A stretch of 64,000 nucleotides of DNA from Enterobacteriaceae bacterium RIT691 (GCA_009668205.1 WJYM01000006.1:1-64000), one strand, 5' to 3'. Numbered from the stretch's first letter, positions 35,415 to 45,841 are shown. Program-made: numbers and translations. The notes: generated by a model not told the origin, from the letters alone.

Positions 35415-35415
35415 A

Positions 35416-36417
35416 TTACAGTTTCACGAACTTTTCCAACACGCGAATCAGCTGAGTGACAAAGCCATATTCGTTGTCATACCACGACACCGCTTTCACC
35501 AGCTGCAGATCGCCCACTTCCGTAATTTCCGTCTGTGTGGCATCAAACACCGAGCCGAAATGGCTGCCAATCACATCGGAAGAGACAATCTCTTCGTCGG
35601 TATAACCAAAGGATTCATTGCCCTCGGTGGCTTTCTTCAGGGCGGCATTCACTTCATCGGCGGTCACTTTCTTCCCGAGGATAGCCACCAGTTCGGTCAC
35701 TGAACCCGTTTTGACCGGCACTCGCTGGGCGTGGCCTTTAAGCTTGCCGTTCAGTGCCGGGATAACCATCCCGATAGCTTTCGCCGCCCCGGTGGTATGC
35801 GGAATAATGTTTTCTGCCGCCGCGCGGGAGGCGCGAAGGTCTTTACCACGAGGCCCATCAACCAGCGCCTGAGTCCCGGTGTAGGCATGAATGGTGGTCA
35901 TGGTGCCGACTTTAATCTCGAAGGCGTCATGCAGCGCTTTTGCCATAGGGGCCAGACAGTTGGTGGTGCAGGAAGCAACGGAAATGATGGTGTCATTGCC
36001 GTCCAGCGTATCGTCGTTCACGTTGAAGACGATGGTTTTCATGTCGCCCGCAGGGGCGGAAACCAACACTTTTTTCGCACCGGCCTCCAGGTGCGCCTGC
36101 GCTTTGTCGGTGGCGGTATAGAAGCCGGTACACTCCACAATCAGCTCTGCACCCACGGATTTCCACGGGATATTTTTCGCTTCTTTTTCGGCATATACCG
36201 CAATTTTTTTACCATCCACAATCAGCGCGTCATCGGTGTGTTCCACACTCCATGGGAACGGACCGTAGTTCGAATCGTGCTTCAGCAAATAAGCCAGCAC
36301 TTTGGGTGAGGTCAGGTCGTTTATCGCTACTACTTCCTGCGCGCTCTTCACTTCCAGCAGACGGCGAAGCACCAGGCGTCCAATTCGACCAAAGCCGTTA
36401 ATACCAATCTTACTCAT
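35416..36417 (-). CDS. gapC: Glyceraldehyde-3-phosphate dehydrogenase, GapC type
   Basis: A 333-residue complete NAD-dependent GAPDH. Rossmann start [18 protein letters not shown], catalytic cysteine in [13 protein letters not shown]-terminal SWYDNEYGF. Position beside cybB identifies it as gapC; in E. coli K-12 this gene is interrupted and annotated as a pseudogene, whereas here the frame is intact. TAAGGAG precedes the ATG at 36417; the open frame extending to 36504 is not needed. The glycolytic gapA is expected elsewhere, so this is a second GAPDH. Confidence 0.93.
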   Translation of the reverse strand: MSKIGINGFGRIGRLVLRRLLEVKSAQEVVAINDLTSPKVLAYLLKHDSNYGPFPWSVEHTDDALIVDGKKIAVYAEKEAKNIPWKSVGAELIVECTGFYTATDKAQAHLEAGAKKVLVSAPAGDMKTIVFNVNDDTLDGNDTIISVASCTTNCLAPMAKALHDAFEIKVGTMTTIHAYTGTQALVDGPRGKDLRASRAAAENIIPHTTGAAKAIGMVIPALNGKLKGHAQRVPVKTGSVTELVAILGKKVTADEVNAALKKATEGNESFGYTDEEIVSSDVIGSHFGSVFDATQTEITEVGDLQLVKAVSWYDNEYGFVTQLIRVLEKFVKL

Positions 36418-36610
36418 CGATATTCTCCTTAATGGAACCATAGTCAGAGGGTGAATTAACTTCTCCAGGCTTATACCAGACGGTCCATTTGAGCAAATGA
36501 ACAATTGTCAGCTTTGGCTAAGAGTTTGAAAATCGATACAGAAAAGTTAATGAATTTTTAAGGCAAGGCCGTTATGTTAACGATCTCACCGTTTTGAACC
36601 GGGACTCACA

Positions 36611-37144
36611 ATGCGAGACAAATACTCGAGCCTGCAGATTGGCATCCACTGGTTGGTGTTTCTGCTGGTGATTGGCGCGTACTGCGCAATGGAACTGCGG
36701 GGCTTTTTCCCGCGCACTTACCGCCCGTATTTCAATATGGTGCACGTTTCCTGCGGGATATCGATTCTGGTCCTGATGGTGACCCGCCTGTTGGTGCGCC
36801 TCAAGCTGAAGTCACCGCCGATTGTGCCAAAGCCAAAGCCCTGGATGACCGGGATGGCACATCTGGGCCATCTGGTGATTTATCTGCTGTTCATTATTCT
36901 GCCGGTGATTGGCCTGGTGATGATGTACAACCGCGGCAATCCGTGGATTGCGTTTGGCATCACTATGCCGCATGCCTCGGTGGCCAATTTCGATCTGGCA
37001 GATAACCTGAAGGAATATCACGTGTTATTGGCCAATCTGGGTTATTACGTGATTGGCCTGCACGCGCTGGCTGCGCTGCTGCATCACTATGTGTGGAAAG
37101 ACAACACGCTGCTGCGCATGATGCCGCGTAAGAAAAACGGGTAG
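36611..37144 (+). CDS. cybB: Cytochrome b561
   Basis: A 177-residue diheme-type membrane cytochrome with four helices, orthologous to E. coli CybB (176), which accepts electrons from superoxide or quinol. Heme-ligand histidines are visible in QIGIHWLVFLL, NMVHVSCGI, HLGHLVIYLL and GLHALAALLHHY. Divergent from gapC and convergent with pcaQ; its last codons form part of the pcaQ terminator. Confidence 0.94.
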   Translation: MRDKYSSLQIGIHWLVFLLVIGAYCAMELRGFFPRTYRPYFNMVHVSCGISILVLMVTRLLVRLKLKSPPIVPKPKPWMTGMAHLGHLVIYLLFIILPVIGLVMMYNRGNPWIAFGITMPHASVANFDLADNLKEYHVLLANLGYYVIGLHALAALLHHYVWKDNTLLRMMPRKKNG

Positions 37145-37157
37145 CTTTTAGCTACCC
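37139..37157 (-). terminator. pcaQ terminator overlapping the cybB stop
   Basis: GGGTAGC-TTTTA-GCTACCC spans both stop codons of the convergent genes. Read on the minus strand it is followed by GTTTTT, giving a compact terminator for pcaQ. Confidence 0.65.
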
Positions 37158-38077
37158 GGCATCGATTTACGAATGGCGCTCAATAACGTTTGGGCGCCCG
37201 TCGACAGCGGGTGATCAACCCGCGTAAGAATCCCAATCGGCTCACCCGCACCGTGGGTCGGCACCGGCAGCGAGACCAGCGTTGCGCGCTTCAAATCGTC
37301 CTTCACCGCGCCTGACGGCACAAACCACACGTAGTCGTAATCCACCGTTAGCTGCCGTGAAAGTGAGGCGGACAGCGTTTCAATACAGCCTGCGGGGATT
37401 TTACAGCCCTGGCTCAGCACCAGCGCTTCCGCATTCTGGCGGGGAACGGTGCCTTTGGGGGAAACGACCACCGGCCACTCCATCACTTTGCTGAGCGTGA
37501 CCGTCTCCTGCAATAACGGGTGGTCGGGGCGCACAACCAGCTTCAGTGATTCCAGGAACAGCAGTTCGTAATTGAGCCCGCTCATCAAGTCAGGATCGGA
37601 CATGCGTCCAATGCCCAAATCGATTTCCCCCGATTTCAGGCCTGCCAGCAGCATGGTGTTATTCATGGTGGCTACCTGAAGGGTAATGTCTTTTTGCTGG
37701 CGATGAAAATCGCCAATCACCGCAGGTAAAATCCCGAGTGCGGCGGTGGGGAGTGCACCGATTCGCACCACATCGTGATTCATGCCTTCTTTGCGATTCA
37801 GCGCCTGTCCGGCGGTATTGAGCGCATCAAGCACCTTCACGGCGTGGGTGAGGAATTGTTCGCCGACCAGCGTCAACTGCGCGCCAAGGCGGCCGCGATC
37901 AAATAATCGTGTGCCGGTGAGCTGTTCAAGCTCATTGAGCGTTTTTGATAACGCAGGCTGGCTAAGGTTGAGTGTTTCCGCGGCACGGCCCAGCGTGCCC
38001 TGTTGAGCGACGGCAACAAAGGTATGCAAATGGCGCAAGCGGATGCGCTGACTGAAGAGACCACTTTTATTATCCAT
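37148..38077 (-). CDS. pcaQ: LysR-type regulator PcaQ
   Basis: A 309-residue LysR-family activator. The N-terminal winged helix (LRHLHTFVAVAQQGTLGRAAE ending RLFDRGR, residues about 14-70) is followed by the periplasmic-binding-like effector domain. Homology and its place directly downstream of pcaHG identify it as PcaQ, which in other bacteria activates the pca operon in response to beta-carboxy-muconate-type intermediates. 167 bp separate it from pcaG. E. coli lacks this gene at the locus. Confidence 0.85.
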   Translation of the reverse strand: MDNKSGLFSQRIRLRHLHTFVAVAQQGTLGRAAETLNLSQPALSKTLNELEQLTGTRLFDRGRLGAQLTLVGEQFLTHAVKVLDALNTAGQALNRKEGMNHDVVRIGALPTAALGILPAVIGDFHRQQKDITLQVATMNNTMLLAGLKSGEIDLGIGRMSDPDLMSGLNYELLFLESLKLVVRPDHPLLQETVTLSKVMEWPVVVSPKGTVPRQNAEALVLSQGCKIPAGCIETLSASLSRQLTVDYDYVWFVPSGAVKDDLKRATLVSLPVPTHGAGEPIGILTRVDHPLSTGAQTLLSAIRKSMPGS

Positions 38078-38244
38078 AACCGGATGTTAAAGAGTGAACA
38101 GGGGGACTTACAAGATAACTTGTTTAGTTTTGATAACTTGCTAGCAAAATATTGTTAACATTTTCTTGGGTGACGTGAGCGGGGGTTATAGAACACAGCC
38201 AGAACGCAGGATGAAACCGGCAGCAGAGCGCCACCGGTTGCGGG

Positions 38245-39674
<1,430 letters not shown>

Positions 39675-39701
39675 TTAAAGTGAATTTAATGGCGTTTTTA
39701 C

Positions 39702-39716
39702 ATAACGACAGGTTAT
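39702..39716. promoter_or_regulatory. Candidate PcaQ (LysR) box
   Basis: ATAACgacagGTTAT is a 5-bp-arm palindrome about 100 bp upstream of pcaH. It resembles the rhizobial PcaQ motif ATAACC-N4-GGTTAA but is one base shorter. Proposed activator site; not proven. Confidence 0.45.
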
Positions 39717-39838
39717 TGCCCTTGAGATATTTAAGGGTAACGGCAGAGGTTATCCGCGATCACAATTCGCAAATTCTTCCTCCCGAGCGCAAATGGCTTA
39801 TGTACACTCCACGTAATATTCACTGGAGACATGACATC

Positions 39839-41182
39839 ATGGCGAACACCATCACGGCTGATGATATTCGGGAACATTTTTCGCAGGCTATGTCAGCGAT
39901 GTACCAGCAGGAAGTTCCACAGTACGGCACGCTGCTCGAACTTGTGGCCGACGTAAACCTGGCGGTGCTGGAACAGTATCCGCAGCTGCATGAACAGCTG
40001 GCGAACGCCGATGAGCTGGCGCGTCTTAACGTTGAGCGTCACGGTGCCATTCGCGTGGGCTCTGCCGACGAACTCTCCACGCTGCGTCGCATGTTTGCGA
40101 TCATGGGGATGTTCCCCGTCAGCTATTACGATCTCTCGCAGGCCGGTGTGCCCGTCCATTCCACCGCGTTTCGCCCGGTGGATGATGCGGCACTGGCGCG
40201 AAATCCTTTCCGTGTGTTTACCTCGCTGCTGCGCCTGGAGCTCATCGATAATGTGGAACTCCGTGAAAAAGCCGCCGCGATCCTCGCAGAGCGTGACATT
40301 TTCACCCCCCGTTGCCGTGCACTGATCGCCAAACACGAAGTGGAAGGCGAATTTACCGAAGCGGAAGCCAAAGAGTTCGTGCGCGAAGCGCTGGAAACCT
40401 TCCGCTGGCACCGCCATGCGACGGTTGATCAGGAAACCTACCAGGCGCTGCACAATGAGCACCGACTGATTGCCGACGTGGTTTGCTTCCCGGGCTGTCA
40501 CATCAACCACCTGACACCGCGCACGCTGGACATCGATCGCGTCCAGCAGCTGATGCCGGAGTACGGTATTGAGCCGAAAATCCTGGTGGAGGGGCCGCCG
40601 CGTCGGGAAGTCCCGATTCTGCTGCGCCAGACCAGCTTTAAAGCGTTGGAAGAACCGGTATTGTTTGCCGGCGAGCATCGCGGCACCCACACCGCGCGCT
40701 TTGGTGAAATTGAACAGCGCGGGGTGGCGCTGACGCCGAAAGGCCGTGCGCTGTACGATGCGCTGCTCACCGACGCGGGCACGGGAAAAGATAATTTCAG
40801 CCATCAGCAGCATCTTTCTGAGATGTTCAAATCCTTCCCGGACAGCGAAATGTTCCTGCGCCGCCAGGCGTTAGCGTATTTCCGCTATCGCCTGACGCCA
40901 AGCGGGGAAGCGCACCGTAAAGCCTTCCGCCCTGGTGATGACCCGCAGCCCTTGATTGAGCGCGGATGGCTGGTGGCTCAGCCCATCACCTATGAGGATT
41001 TCCTGCCCGTCAGCGCAGCAGGAATTTTCCAGTCCAATCTGGGCAACGAAACGCAGGCGCGCAGCCACGGGAATTCCAGTCAGACGGCGTTTGAAGAGGC
41101 GCTGGGCTGCCCGGTGATGGATGAGTTCGAGTTGTATCAGGATGCTGAAGAGCGCAGCATGCGGCGCTGCGGGCTGCTGTGA
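39839..41182 (+). CDS. ydcJ: 2-oxoadipate dioxygenase/decarboxylase (DUF1338)
   Basis: A 447-residue DUF1338 enzyme, same length as E. coli YdcJ. Characterised family members (HglS of Pseudomonas, plant FLO7) are Fe(II) enzymes converting 2-oxoadipate to D-2-hydroxyglutarate in lysine catabolism. Putative metal ligands lie in GVPVHSTAFRP, CHINHLTPRTLD and ARFGEIEQRG. The start at 39839 (MANTITADDIREHFSQAMSA) has GGAG 10 bp upstream; codons up to 39680 are discounted. Divergent from pcaH. Whether the enteric protein uses 2-oxoadipate physiologically is inference. Confidence 0.92.
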   Translation: MANTITADDIREHFSQAMSAMYQQEVPQYGTLLELVADVNLAVLEQYPQLHEQLANADELARLNVERHGAIRVGSADELSTLRRMFAIMGMFPVSYYDLSQAGVPVHSTAFRPVDDAALARNPFRVFTSLLRLELIDNVELREKAAAILAERDIFTPRCRALIAKHEVEGEFTEAEAKEFVREALETFRWHRHATVDQETYQALHNEHRLIADVVCFPGCHINHLTPRTLDIDRVQQLMPEYGIEPKILVEGPPRREVPILLRQTSFKALEEPVLFAGEHRGTHTARFGEIEQRGVALTPKGRALYDALLTDAGTGKDNFSHQQHLSEMFKSFPDSEMFLRRQALAYFRYRLTPSGEAHRKAFRPGDDPQPLIERGWLVAQPITYEDFLPVSAAGIFQSNLGNETQARSHGNSSQTAFEEALGCPVMDEFELYQDAEERSMRRCGLL

Positions 41183-41192
41183 CGCTTTAAAC

Positions 41193-41229
41193 AAAGGCCC
41201 CCCGGTGTTCACGCCGGGAGGGCCTTTTT
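41193..41229. terminator. Bidirectional terminator, ydcJ/symE
   Basis: AAAGGCCCCCCGG and CCGGGAGGGCCTTT form a long GC stem around an 8-nt loop, with TTTTT on the plus strand and TTTGTTT on the minus strand. It separates two convergent genes. Confidence 0.88.
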
Positions 41230-41230
41230 A

Positions 41231-41692
41231 TTACCGGTGCTGAAGGCGTTTAATCACCGGAATATTCCCCGTATCATTCAGGGACCCCGGGAACGTCTTC
41301 AGCCAGATACCCACTTTCTGCTTATTCATGTTCACCACGCTCATCCCTTCCAGGCAGCCCCACAGCTCGCGGGTATTTTGTGGCGTAATCACAATGCAGT
41401 CCGGCATCACGCGAATTTTTACCGGCATTCCGTCAATAAATCCGGCGTTAAATAACCACTCCCCGGATAGCGGTAAATAACGACTGCGAATTCTGGAATA
41501 CAGTTCACAGCAGGCCGCACTGGCCTCCGGCGAATCCGCGCGAGGGTGAACATGCGCCGCATCGGTCGGCTTGCCATGCAGACGAGCCTTATCATTTTTG
41601 CGCATCACTTCGTGAATTTGATCCAGCGCGTCTGAATCTTCAGGATCCGTTTGGGTGACACTCGGATCTGACATAGAATACTGCTCAGCCAT
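41231..41692 (-). CDS. symE: SymE-like type I toxin
   Basis: A 153-residue protein whose C-terminal half is the SymE/AbrB-fold domain: LPLSGEWLFNAGFIDGMPVK, then IRVMPDCIVITPQ. It has an extra N-terminal acidic, low-complexity region (residues 1-60) absent from the E. coli 113-residue SymE. SymE is an SOS-induced RNA endonuclease-like or nucleoid-condensing toxin held in check by the antisense RNA SymR. The ATG at 41692 has AGAG upstream. A LexA-like box lies about 150 bp further upstream. No SymR RNA can be delimited from sequence alone. Confidence 0.75.
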   Translation of the reverse strand: MAEQYSMSDPSVTQTDPEDSDALDQIHEVMRKNDKARLHGKPTDAAHVHPRADSPEASAACCELYSRIRSRYLPLSGEWLFNAGFIDGMPVKIRVMPDCIVITPQNTRELWGCLEGMSVVNMNKQKVGIWLKTFPGSLNDTGNIPVIKRLQHR

Positions 41693-41824
41693 AATCAACT
41701 CTCTAATCTTTAGTTGTTTTGTGGTTAGCGGTGTAAGGGTGTTCCACCACCTTTACGCCGCGATTCTTAACTGACTACTCTTCAAATTTATCTTATTGCT
41801 TCTTCACTTCGTACAGCATTGCCT

Positions 41825-42031
41825 ATGCGCGTAGTTTACTCTGCTGGATATACTCACAGTGGAAAACATTTTGGAGAAGTCTCTAAAATGCGCAGGCGAT
41901 CGCAGAAACAACGACCATTGTTGCGGATGGGGTTGCAGAAGCAGGCTGGATTAAACGTGGAACATCGCTTTATGCCCGCGCGTTTTGCGTTAATTCGACG
42001 AGGGATGCTTCATCCTGTTCCCCTGAATTAA
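41825..42031 (+). pseudogene. Possible degenerate SymE-like ORF
   Basis: A 68-codon plus-strand frame starting MRVVYSAGYTHSGKHFGEVS and continuing PLLRMGLQKQAGLNVEHRFMP. The YxxGYxxxG stretch and LLxxG...xxAG...xxFMP order recall the SymE core (VxYxxxY...LxLxGxWLxxAGFxxGxxVxVxVM) with deletions. It overlaps the 3' end of the lysR gene on the other strand, so it may be chance. Low confidence. Confidence 0.25.
41843..41858. promoter_or_regulatory. LexA-like SOS box upstream of symE
   Basis: CTGGATATACTCACAG has the CTG-N10-CAG frame of a LexA box with an AT-rich core (12 of 16 matches to CTGTATATATATACAG). It lies about 150 bp upstream of the minus-strand symE start. E. coli symE is LexA-controlled, supporting the call. 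Confidence 0.5.
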
Positions 42032-42866
42032 GCAATCCTTCACGAAACTGCGCCAGCCCGGCGGTTTTGCCAGAATCTTCCCGCAATACCAGGCGATAGC
42101 TGGCCCCGGTTTTCACACTGAAGGTATAAGGGCGCACCAGCCTGCCGCTAAGCAAATCTTCCTGTACCAGCGTTTCATCGGCAATCGCAACACCAAACCC
42201 TTGTATTGCGGCGGTGATAGCCAAATCCATGGTGTCGAAATGTTGATTTTTTTGCATGGCAGCCGGGAGCGGGGTCGGCAGCTTCGCTAACCACAACGAC
42301 CAGTCGGTTTTATCGCGGGTAGGGTGTAAAAACGTCATCCCGGTAAAGGTGGTGTTGTCTGCCAGCCGGTGGCTGACGACCGGCGTTAGCGACTCCTCAA
42401 ACAGCAGCTCACCGGCATTGCTCTGTGCCCCAAACACAATGGCGGCATCGAACGGCTCGGTGCGGAAATTCACCGCGTGCTCGGTGGTGGTGGTGAGCGC
42501 AATCTGCATCTCCGGAAAGCGTTGCTCTATAGCCACCAGACGCGGCACCAGCCAGCGCATCGCGCAGGTGGGCGCTTTCAGTCGCACCACCGTTTGCTGC
42601 TGGCGCGCCTGTTCGGCAATACTCACCATCTGATGAAAGGCGGTCATCAGCTCCGGGTAAAGCGCGCTGCCCTGTGGCGATAAACGCAGTCCGCGCGCCA
42701 GCCGCTCAAACAGGGGAAAGCCAAACCAGGCTTCCAGCGTTGCAATCTTGCGGCTGACCGCGCCCTGGGTCAGGCAGAGCTCTTTTGCGGCATGCGTCAG
42801 GTTCAGATGACGGGCGGTCACCAAAAAGGTTTCAATGGCATTCAACGGCAACTGACTACGGGACAT
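41970..42866 (-). CDS. LysR-type regulator, GcvA-like
   Basis: A 298-residue LysR regulator of the GcvA subgroup: PLNAIETFLVTARHLNLTHA, LTQGAVSRKI and LEAWFGFPLFERLARGLRLS form the winged helix, followed by an effector domain with an APTCAMRWLVPRL start. It is oriented with the upstream YdhS-like gene, 46 bp away. That gap contains a copy of the same operator found upstream of ydhS, so this protein probably autoregulates and controls the neighbouring flavoprotein and aminotransferase genes. Effector unknown. Confidence 0.85.
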   Translation of the reverse strand: MSRSQLPLNAIETFLVTARHLNLTHAAKELCLTQGAVSRKIATLEAWFGFPLFERLARGLRLSPQGSALYPELMTAFHQMVSIAEQARQQQTVVRLKAPTCAMRWLVPRLVAIEQRFPEMQIALTTTTEHAVNFRTEPFDAAIVFGAQSNAGELLFEESLTPVVSHRLADNTTFTGMTFLHPTRDKTDWSLWLAKLPTPLPAAMQKNQHFDTMDLAITAAIQGFGVAIADETLVQEDLLSGRLVRPYTFSVKTGASYRLVLREDSGKTAGLAQFREGLLNSGEQDEASLVELTQNARA

Positions 42867-42876
42867 GCTGGCTCCA

Positions 42877-42907
42877 GCTATGCAATTTTGTCATGACGAG
42901 TATGACA
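42877..42907. promoter_or_regulatory. Shared operator copy 1 (lysR promoter)
   Basis: AGCTATGCAATTTTGTCATG followed by GACGAG and TATGACA. Inside it TGTCAT (42889-42894) and ATGACA (42902-42907) are perfect inverted repeats with a 7-nt spacer. The same 20 bases and the same spacer length recur at 44570-44601. Confidence 0.75.
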
Positions 42908-42912
42908 TAGCG

Positions 42913-44523
42913 TCACAGCTCAATAAATGGCAGGTGACGGCGGGACTGTGAGGCCGTTTGTGAAACGGCACGCGCAATACACTCGCCGATCTCCGCGCAG
43001 ACGGTAATGCCCTGAATAAAGGGCTTGTCATGCATCAGATACGGTAGGGCGGCAAAGACGATTTTTCCGCGCGCCTCCTCCGGCGCAAGCAGGGTGTAGT
43101 CTTCGGCAACGTCGGGAAAATCATCGCCGGTGGCTGACAGCTGCTGACGTAACGACGGGAAGGGCAGATCCTTTATTTCCATCGGTTTCTGACCGCGCGC
43201 ATCAATGAACGTGTCGAACACCCAGGATTTTTGCTTGCCTGAAATGCGCGTGGCGCGCGGTTTTATCGCCATCGTATAGTCCTTGCCAAGCGCGTGAATG
43301 CTGACGATGCCCGCTTCACGCAGCGCCAGTAATCGCCGAATGGATTCAGAAGGGATGGCGGTATAGTTATCAATAAAAATACGGGCTAACCCATTGTTAA
43401 AACGATCCCGGTCCGGCTCCGTTAAATGGGGGACCACCGGCTCTACCGCTTCGTGTAATCGCAGTACGGCGTAGCGCCACGACACGGTGTGTTTGTCGCG
43501 CTTATTACGCTCTACTTCCTCAAGATTGGCCGCTGCCCAATGGAAAGGGTGGTGATGCGCCCGGTCTGCAAACCAGGCGTGGCTGAACGTATCGACCGTT
43601 AACCCCGGCATATCAATTTCGTGCGCCCAGCGTGGGTCCGCCACTTCAAGTTCTTCAACCATTAGTTTAAACACCCGGTCCAGCAGGCCTTCGCTGCCCT
43701 GTTCGATGGCGCTGTTTATGGCTTTTTCCGTCACCACGTGCAAAGGTTCGTAGGGGAGCGGGCAGTAAAAATCGGCTTCAGGCAAAATGCCGGAACGGGA
43801 GAGCATGGCGATGTTCAGCGTTTCGCTGCCTTTATCGAGCGTAAAGGCCAGACTGCCGTCGGCGTTTTCCACAAACTCACCATGTTGATTCGCCACGGCC
43901 ATGACGGCATCAATGCCGCTCAGCGAGGTGCCCATGATGCCGATCTCTCCCGCAGGAATGCTCGCTTCAATCAGGCCTGACCAGGGGCTGGGGAAATAGG
44001 TGGGCGTCGCCTCGTCATCATCGGGCCAGACATGCCCCGTGGCGATGATGGCCAGATCAACGGTTTTTTCAACCGGCTTGCCTTGCGCCCAAAGATGCAC
44101 ACCTTCTGCGCCTATCCTTAAATCGGTGACCTCACAGGATTCCTTCACGGCGATCGGAAACCCCCGGGTTTTCGCTTCCTTAACGAGCCGTAAAAACTGA
44201 TGGCGAAAGTAGTCGCCAAGCAAAATGCGCGGCAGAAACTGGCGCTCATGCAGGGATGCCATTTCAACGCCATAGCGCGCTAAATACGCCGGATCCTGTG
44301 TTTTCAGCCAATCGAGGTAAGAAGAAAAAATCGGCGGGATCTCAATACTGGCAATGTTCGCCAGCATCATGCGCGAATTGTCATCGTCCGCATAGGGCAT
44401 ACCGACACCGGCCTCAGCCGTGCGTTCGTACAGCGTGATATCGACCTGAATCTCATTTTTGAGCAGCGCGGCAAGCGAATAAATAGCGGTAGGGCCACCG
44501 CCAACAATAGCGATTTTTTTCAT
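42913..44523 (-). CDS. ydhS: YdhS-like FAD/NAD(P)-binding protein
   Basis: A 536-residue flavoprotein of the FAD-NAD(P)-binding family (PF13454), closely similar to E. coli YdhS (about 534) along its whole length. Dinucleotide motif KKIAIVGGGPTAIYSL, second nucleotide motif GIMGTSLSGIDAVMAV, and conserved ATGHVWPDDDEATPTYFPSP. No signal peptide. YdhS has no established reaction. In E. coli it is at a different locus; here it lies in a LysR-controlled cluster beside an aminotransferase and an amino-acid-binding protein, suggesting oxidation of an amino-acid-like compound. That is inference. Confidence 0.85.
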   Translation of the reverse strand: MKKIAIVGGGPTAIYSLAALLKNEIQVDITLYERTAEAGVGMPYADDDNSRMMLANIASIEIPPIFSSYLDWLKTQDPAYLARYGVEMASLHERQFLPRILLGDYFRHQFLRLVKEAKTRGFPIAVKESCEVTDLRIGAEGVHLWAQGKPVEKTVDLAIIATGHVWPDDDEATPTYFPSPWSGLIEASIPAGEIGIMGTSLSGIDAVMAVANQHGEFVENADGSLAFTLDKGSETLNIAMLSRSGILPEADFYCPLPYEPLHVVTEKAINSAIEQGSEGLLDRVFKLMVEELEVADPRWAHEIDMPGLTVDTFSHAWFADRAHHHPFHWAAANLEEVERNKRDKHTVSWRYAVLRLHEAVEPVVPHLTEPDRDRFNNGLARIFIDNYTAIPSESIRRLLALREAGIVSIHALGKDYTMAIKPRATRISGKQKSWVFDTFIDARGQKPMEIKDLPFPSLRQQLSATGDDFPDVAEDYTLLAPEEARGKIVFAALPYLMHDKPFIQGITVCAEIGECIARAVSQTASQSRRHLPFIEL

Positions 44524-44569
44524 GGGCACAGGCCTGTGATGAACTGCTTCAAGTCTAGCCGTAGATACC

Positions 44570-44601
44570 AGCTATGCAATTTTGTCATGGCTATTATGAC
44601 A
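44570..44601. promoter_or_regulatory. Shared operator copy 2 (ydhS/aminotransferase)
   Basis: AGCTATGCAATTTTGTCATG again, followed by GCTAT and TATGACA. TGTCAT (44583-44588) and ATGACA (44596-44601) are spaced by 7 nt exactly as in copy 1. It lies between the divergent ydhS and aminotransferase starts, well placed to control both. Confidence 0.78.
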
Positions 44602-44671
44602 ACAATTCGATTGTCGCCTCAAGGGGCTTTGTATTGAATAGTTATGCAAATATATTGAGAAAGGATTGGTC

Positions 44672-45841
44672 ATGACTCTGCGTTCTTCGGTGAAAACCCG
44701 CACCAAACTGCCTGACGTTGGCACCACGATCTTTACCGTGATTGGCCAGCTCTCTTCTCAACACAATGCCATTAATCTTTCCCAGGGCGCGCCGAATTTT
44801 GCCTGTGATGCCCGGTTGGTTGCCGGTGTCACCCGCGCGATGGAAGAAGGGCACAACCAGTATGCGCCAATGACAGGCCTGCGCCCGTTGAAAGAACGCA
44901 TTGTCGACAAGATTGCCAGTCTGTATGGCACGCGCTACGACGTGGATAGCGAAGTGCTGATCACCGCCAGCGCCAGTGAAGGGTTGTACTCTGCAATCAG
45001 CGGTCTGGTGCATCCTGGTGATGAAGTTATCTATTTCGAACCGTCTTTTGACAGCTATGCGCCGATTGTACGTCTGCAGGGTGCCACGCCGGTGGCTATT
45101 AAACTGACGGTCCCGGATTTCACCGTGAACTGGGATGAAGTGCGTGCGGCCATTACGCCGCGTACCCGGATGATCATTGTGAACACCCCGCACAACCCGA
45201 GCGGGAAGGTGTTCAGCGCGGAAGACCTGCAGCAGTTGGCGTTGGTCACGCGTAATACCGATATTGTCATTCTCTCTGACGAAGTCTACGAACACGTGGT
45301 GTTCGACGGTGAACCGCATCACGGCATGGCCACACACCCGCAGTTGGCCGAGCGCAGCGTGATTATTTCCTCTTTCGGAAAAACCTATCACGTCACCGGA
45401 TGGCGTGTGGGATATTGTGTGGCTCCCGCGGAGCTGATGGATGAAATCTGCAAAGTGCATCAGTTTTTGATGTTCTCGGCCGATACCCCGATGCAGTACG
45501 CGTTTGCTGAACATATGGCCGATCCGCAAACCTGGCTGTCGCTGTCGGCGTTCTATCAGCGCAAACGCGATCTGCTGCAATCGCTGTTGGCCGAGTCACC
45601 GTTTAAGCTGCTGCCGAGCCAGGGATCGTTCTTCCTGCTCGCGGACTACAGCCATTTCAGTGAGGAAAGCGACAGCGAAATGGTGAAACGCCTGATTGTC
45701 GATCACGGCGTGGCCACGATACCGTTGTCTGCGTTTTATGCGGACGGCACTGATAACAAAATTATTCGTCTCTCTTTTGCCAAAGACGAGGCGACACTCC
45801 GGGCAGGCGCTGCGGCCCTGTGTCAGGTTAAACCACGTTAA
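44672..45841 (+). CDS. PLP-dependent aminotransferase, MtnE/YbdL-like
   Basis: A 389-residue class I/II fold-type I aminotransferase. The PLP lysine is in SSFGKTYHVTGWRVGY. Other conserved motifs are NLSQGAPNF, NTPHNPSG and LSDEVYEH. It resembles methionine aminotransferases such as YbdL, which accept Met, His and aromatic acids. AAGGA is 6 bp before the ATG at 44672. It is followed 12 bp later by a solute-binding protein gene, probably cotranscribed, and is divergent from ydhS. The real substrate is unknown. Confidence 0.85.
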   Translation: MTLRSSVKTRTKLPDVGTTIFTVIGQLSSQHNAINLSQGAPNFACDARLVAGVTRAMEEGHNQYAPMTGLRPLKERIVDKIASLYGTRYDVDSEVLITASASEGLYSAISGLVHPGDEVIYFEPSFDSYAPIVRLQGATPVAIKLTVPDFTVNWDEVRAAITPRTRMIIVNTPHNPSGKVFSAEDLQQLALVTRNTDIVILSDEVYEHVVFDGEPHHGMATHPQLAERSVIISSFGKTYHVTGWRVGYCVAPAELMDEICKVHQFLMFSADTPMQYAFAEHMADPQTWLSLSAFYQRKRDLLQSLLAESPFKLLPSQGSFFLLADYSHFSEESDSEMVKRLIVDHGVATIPLSAFYADGTDNKIIRLSFAKDEATLRAGAAALCQVKPR

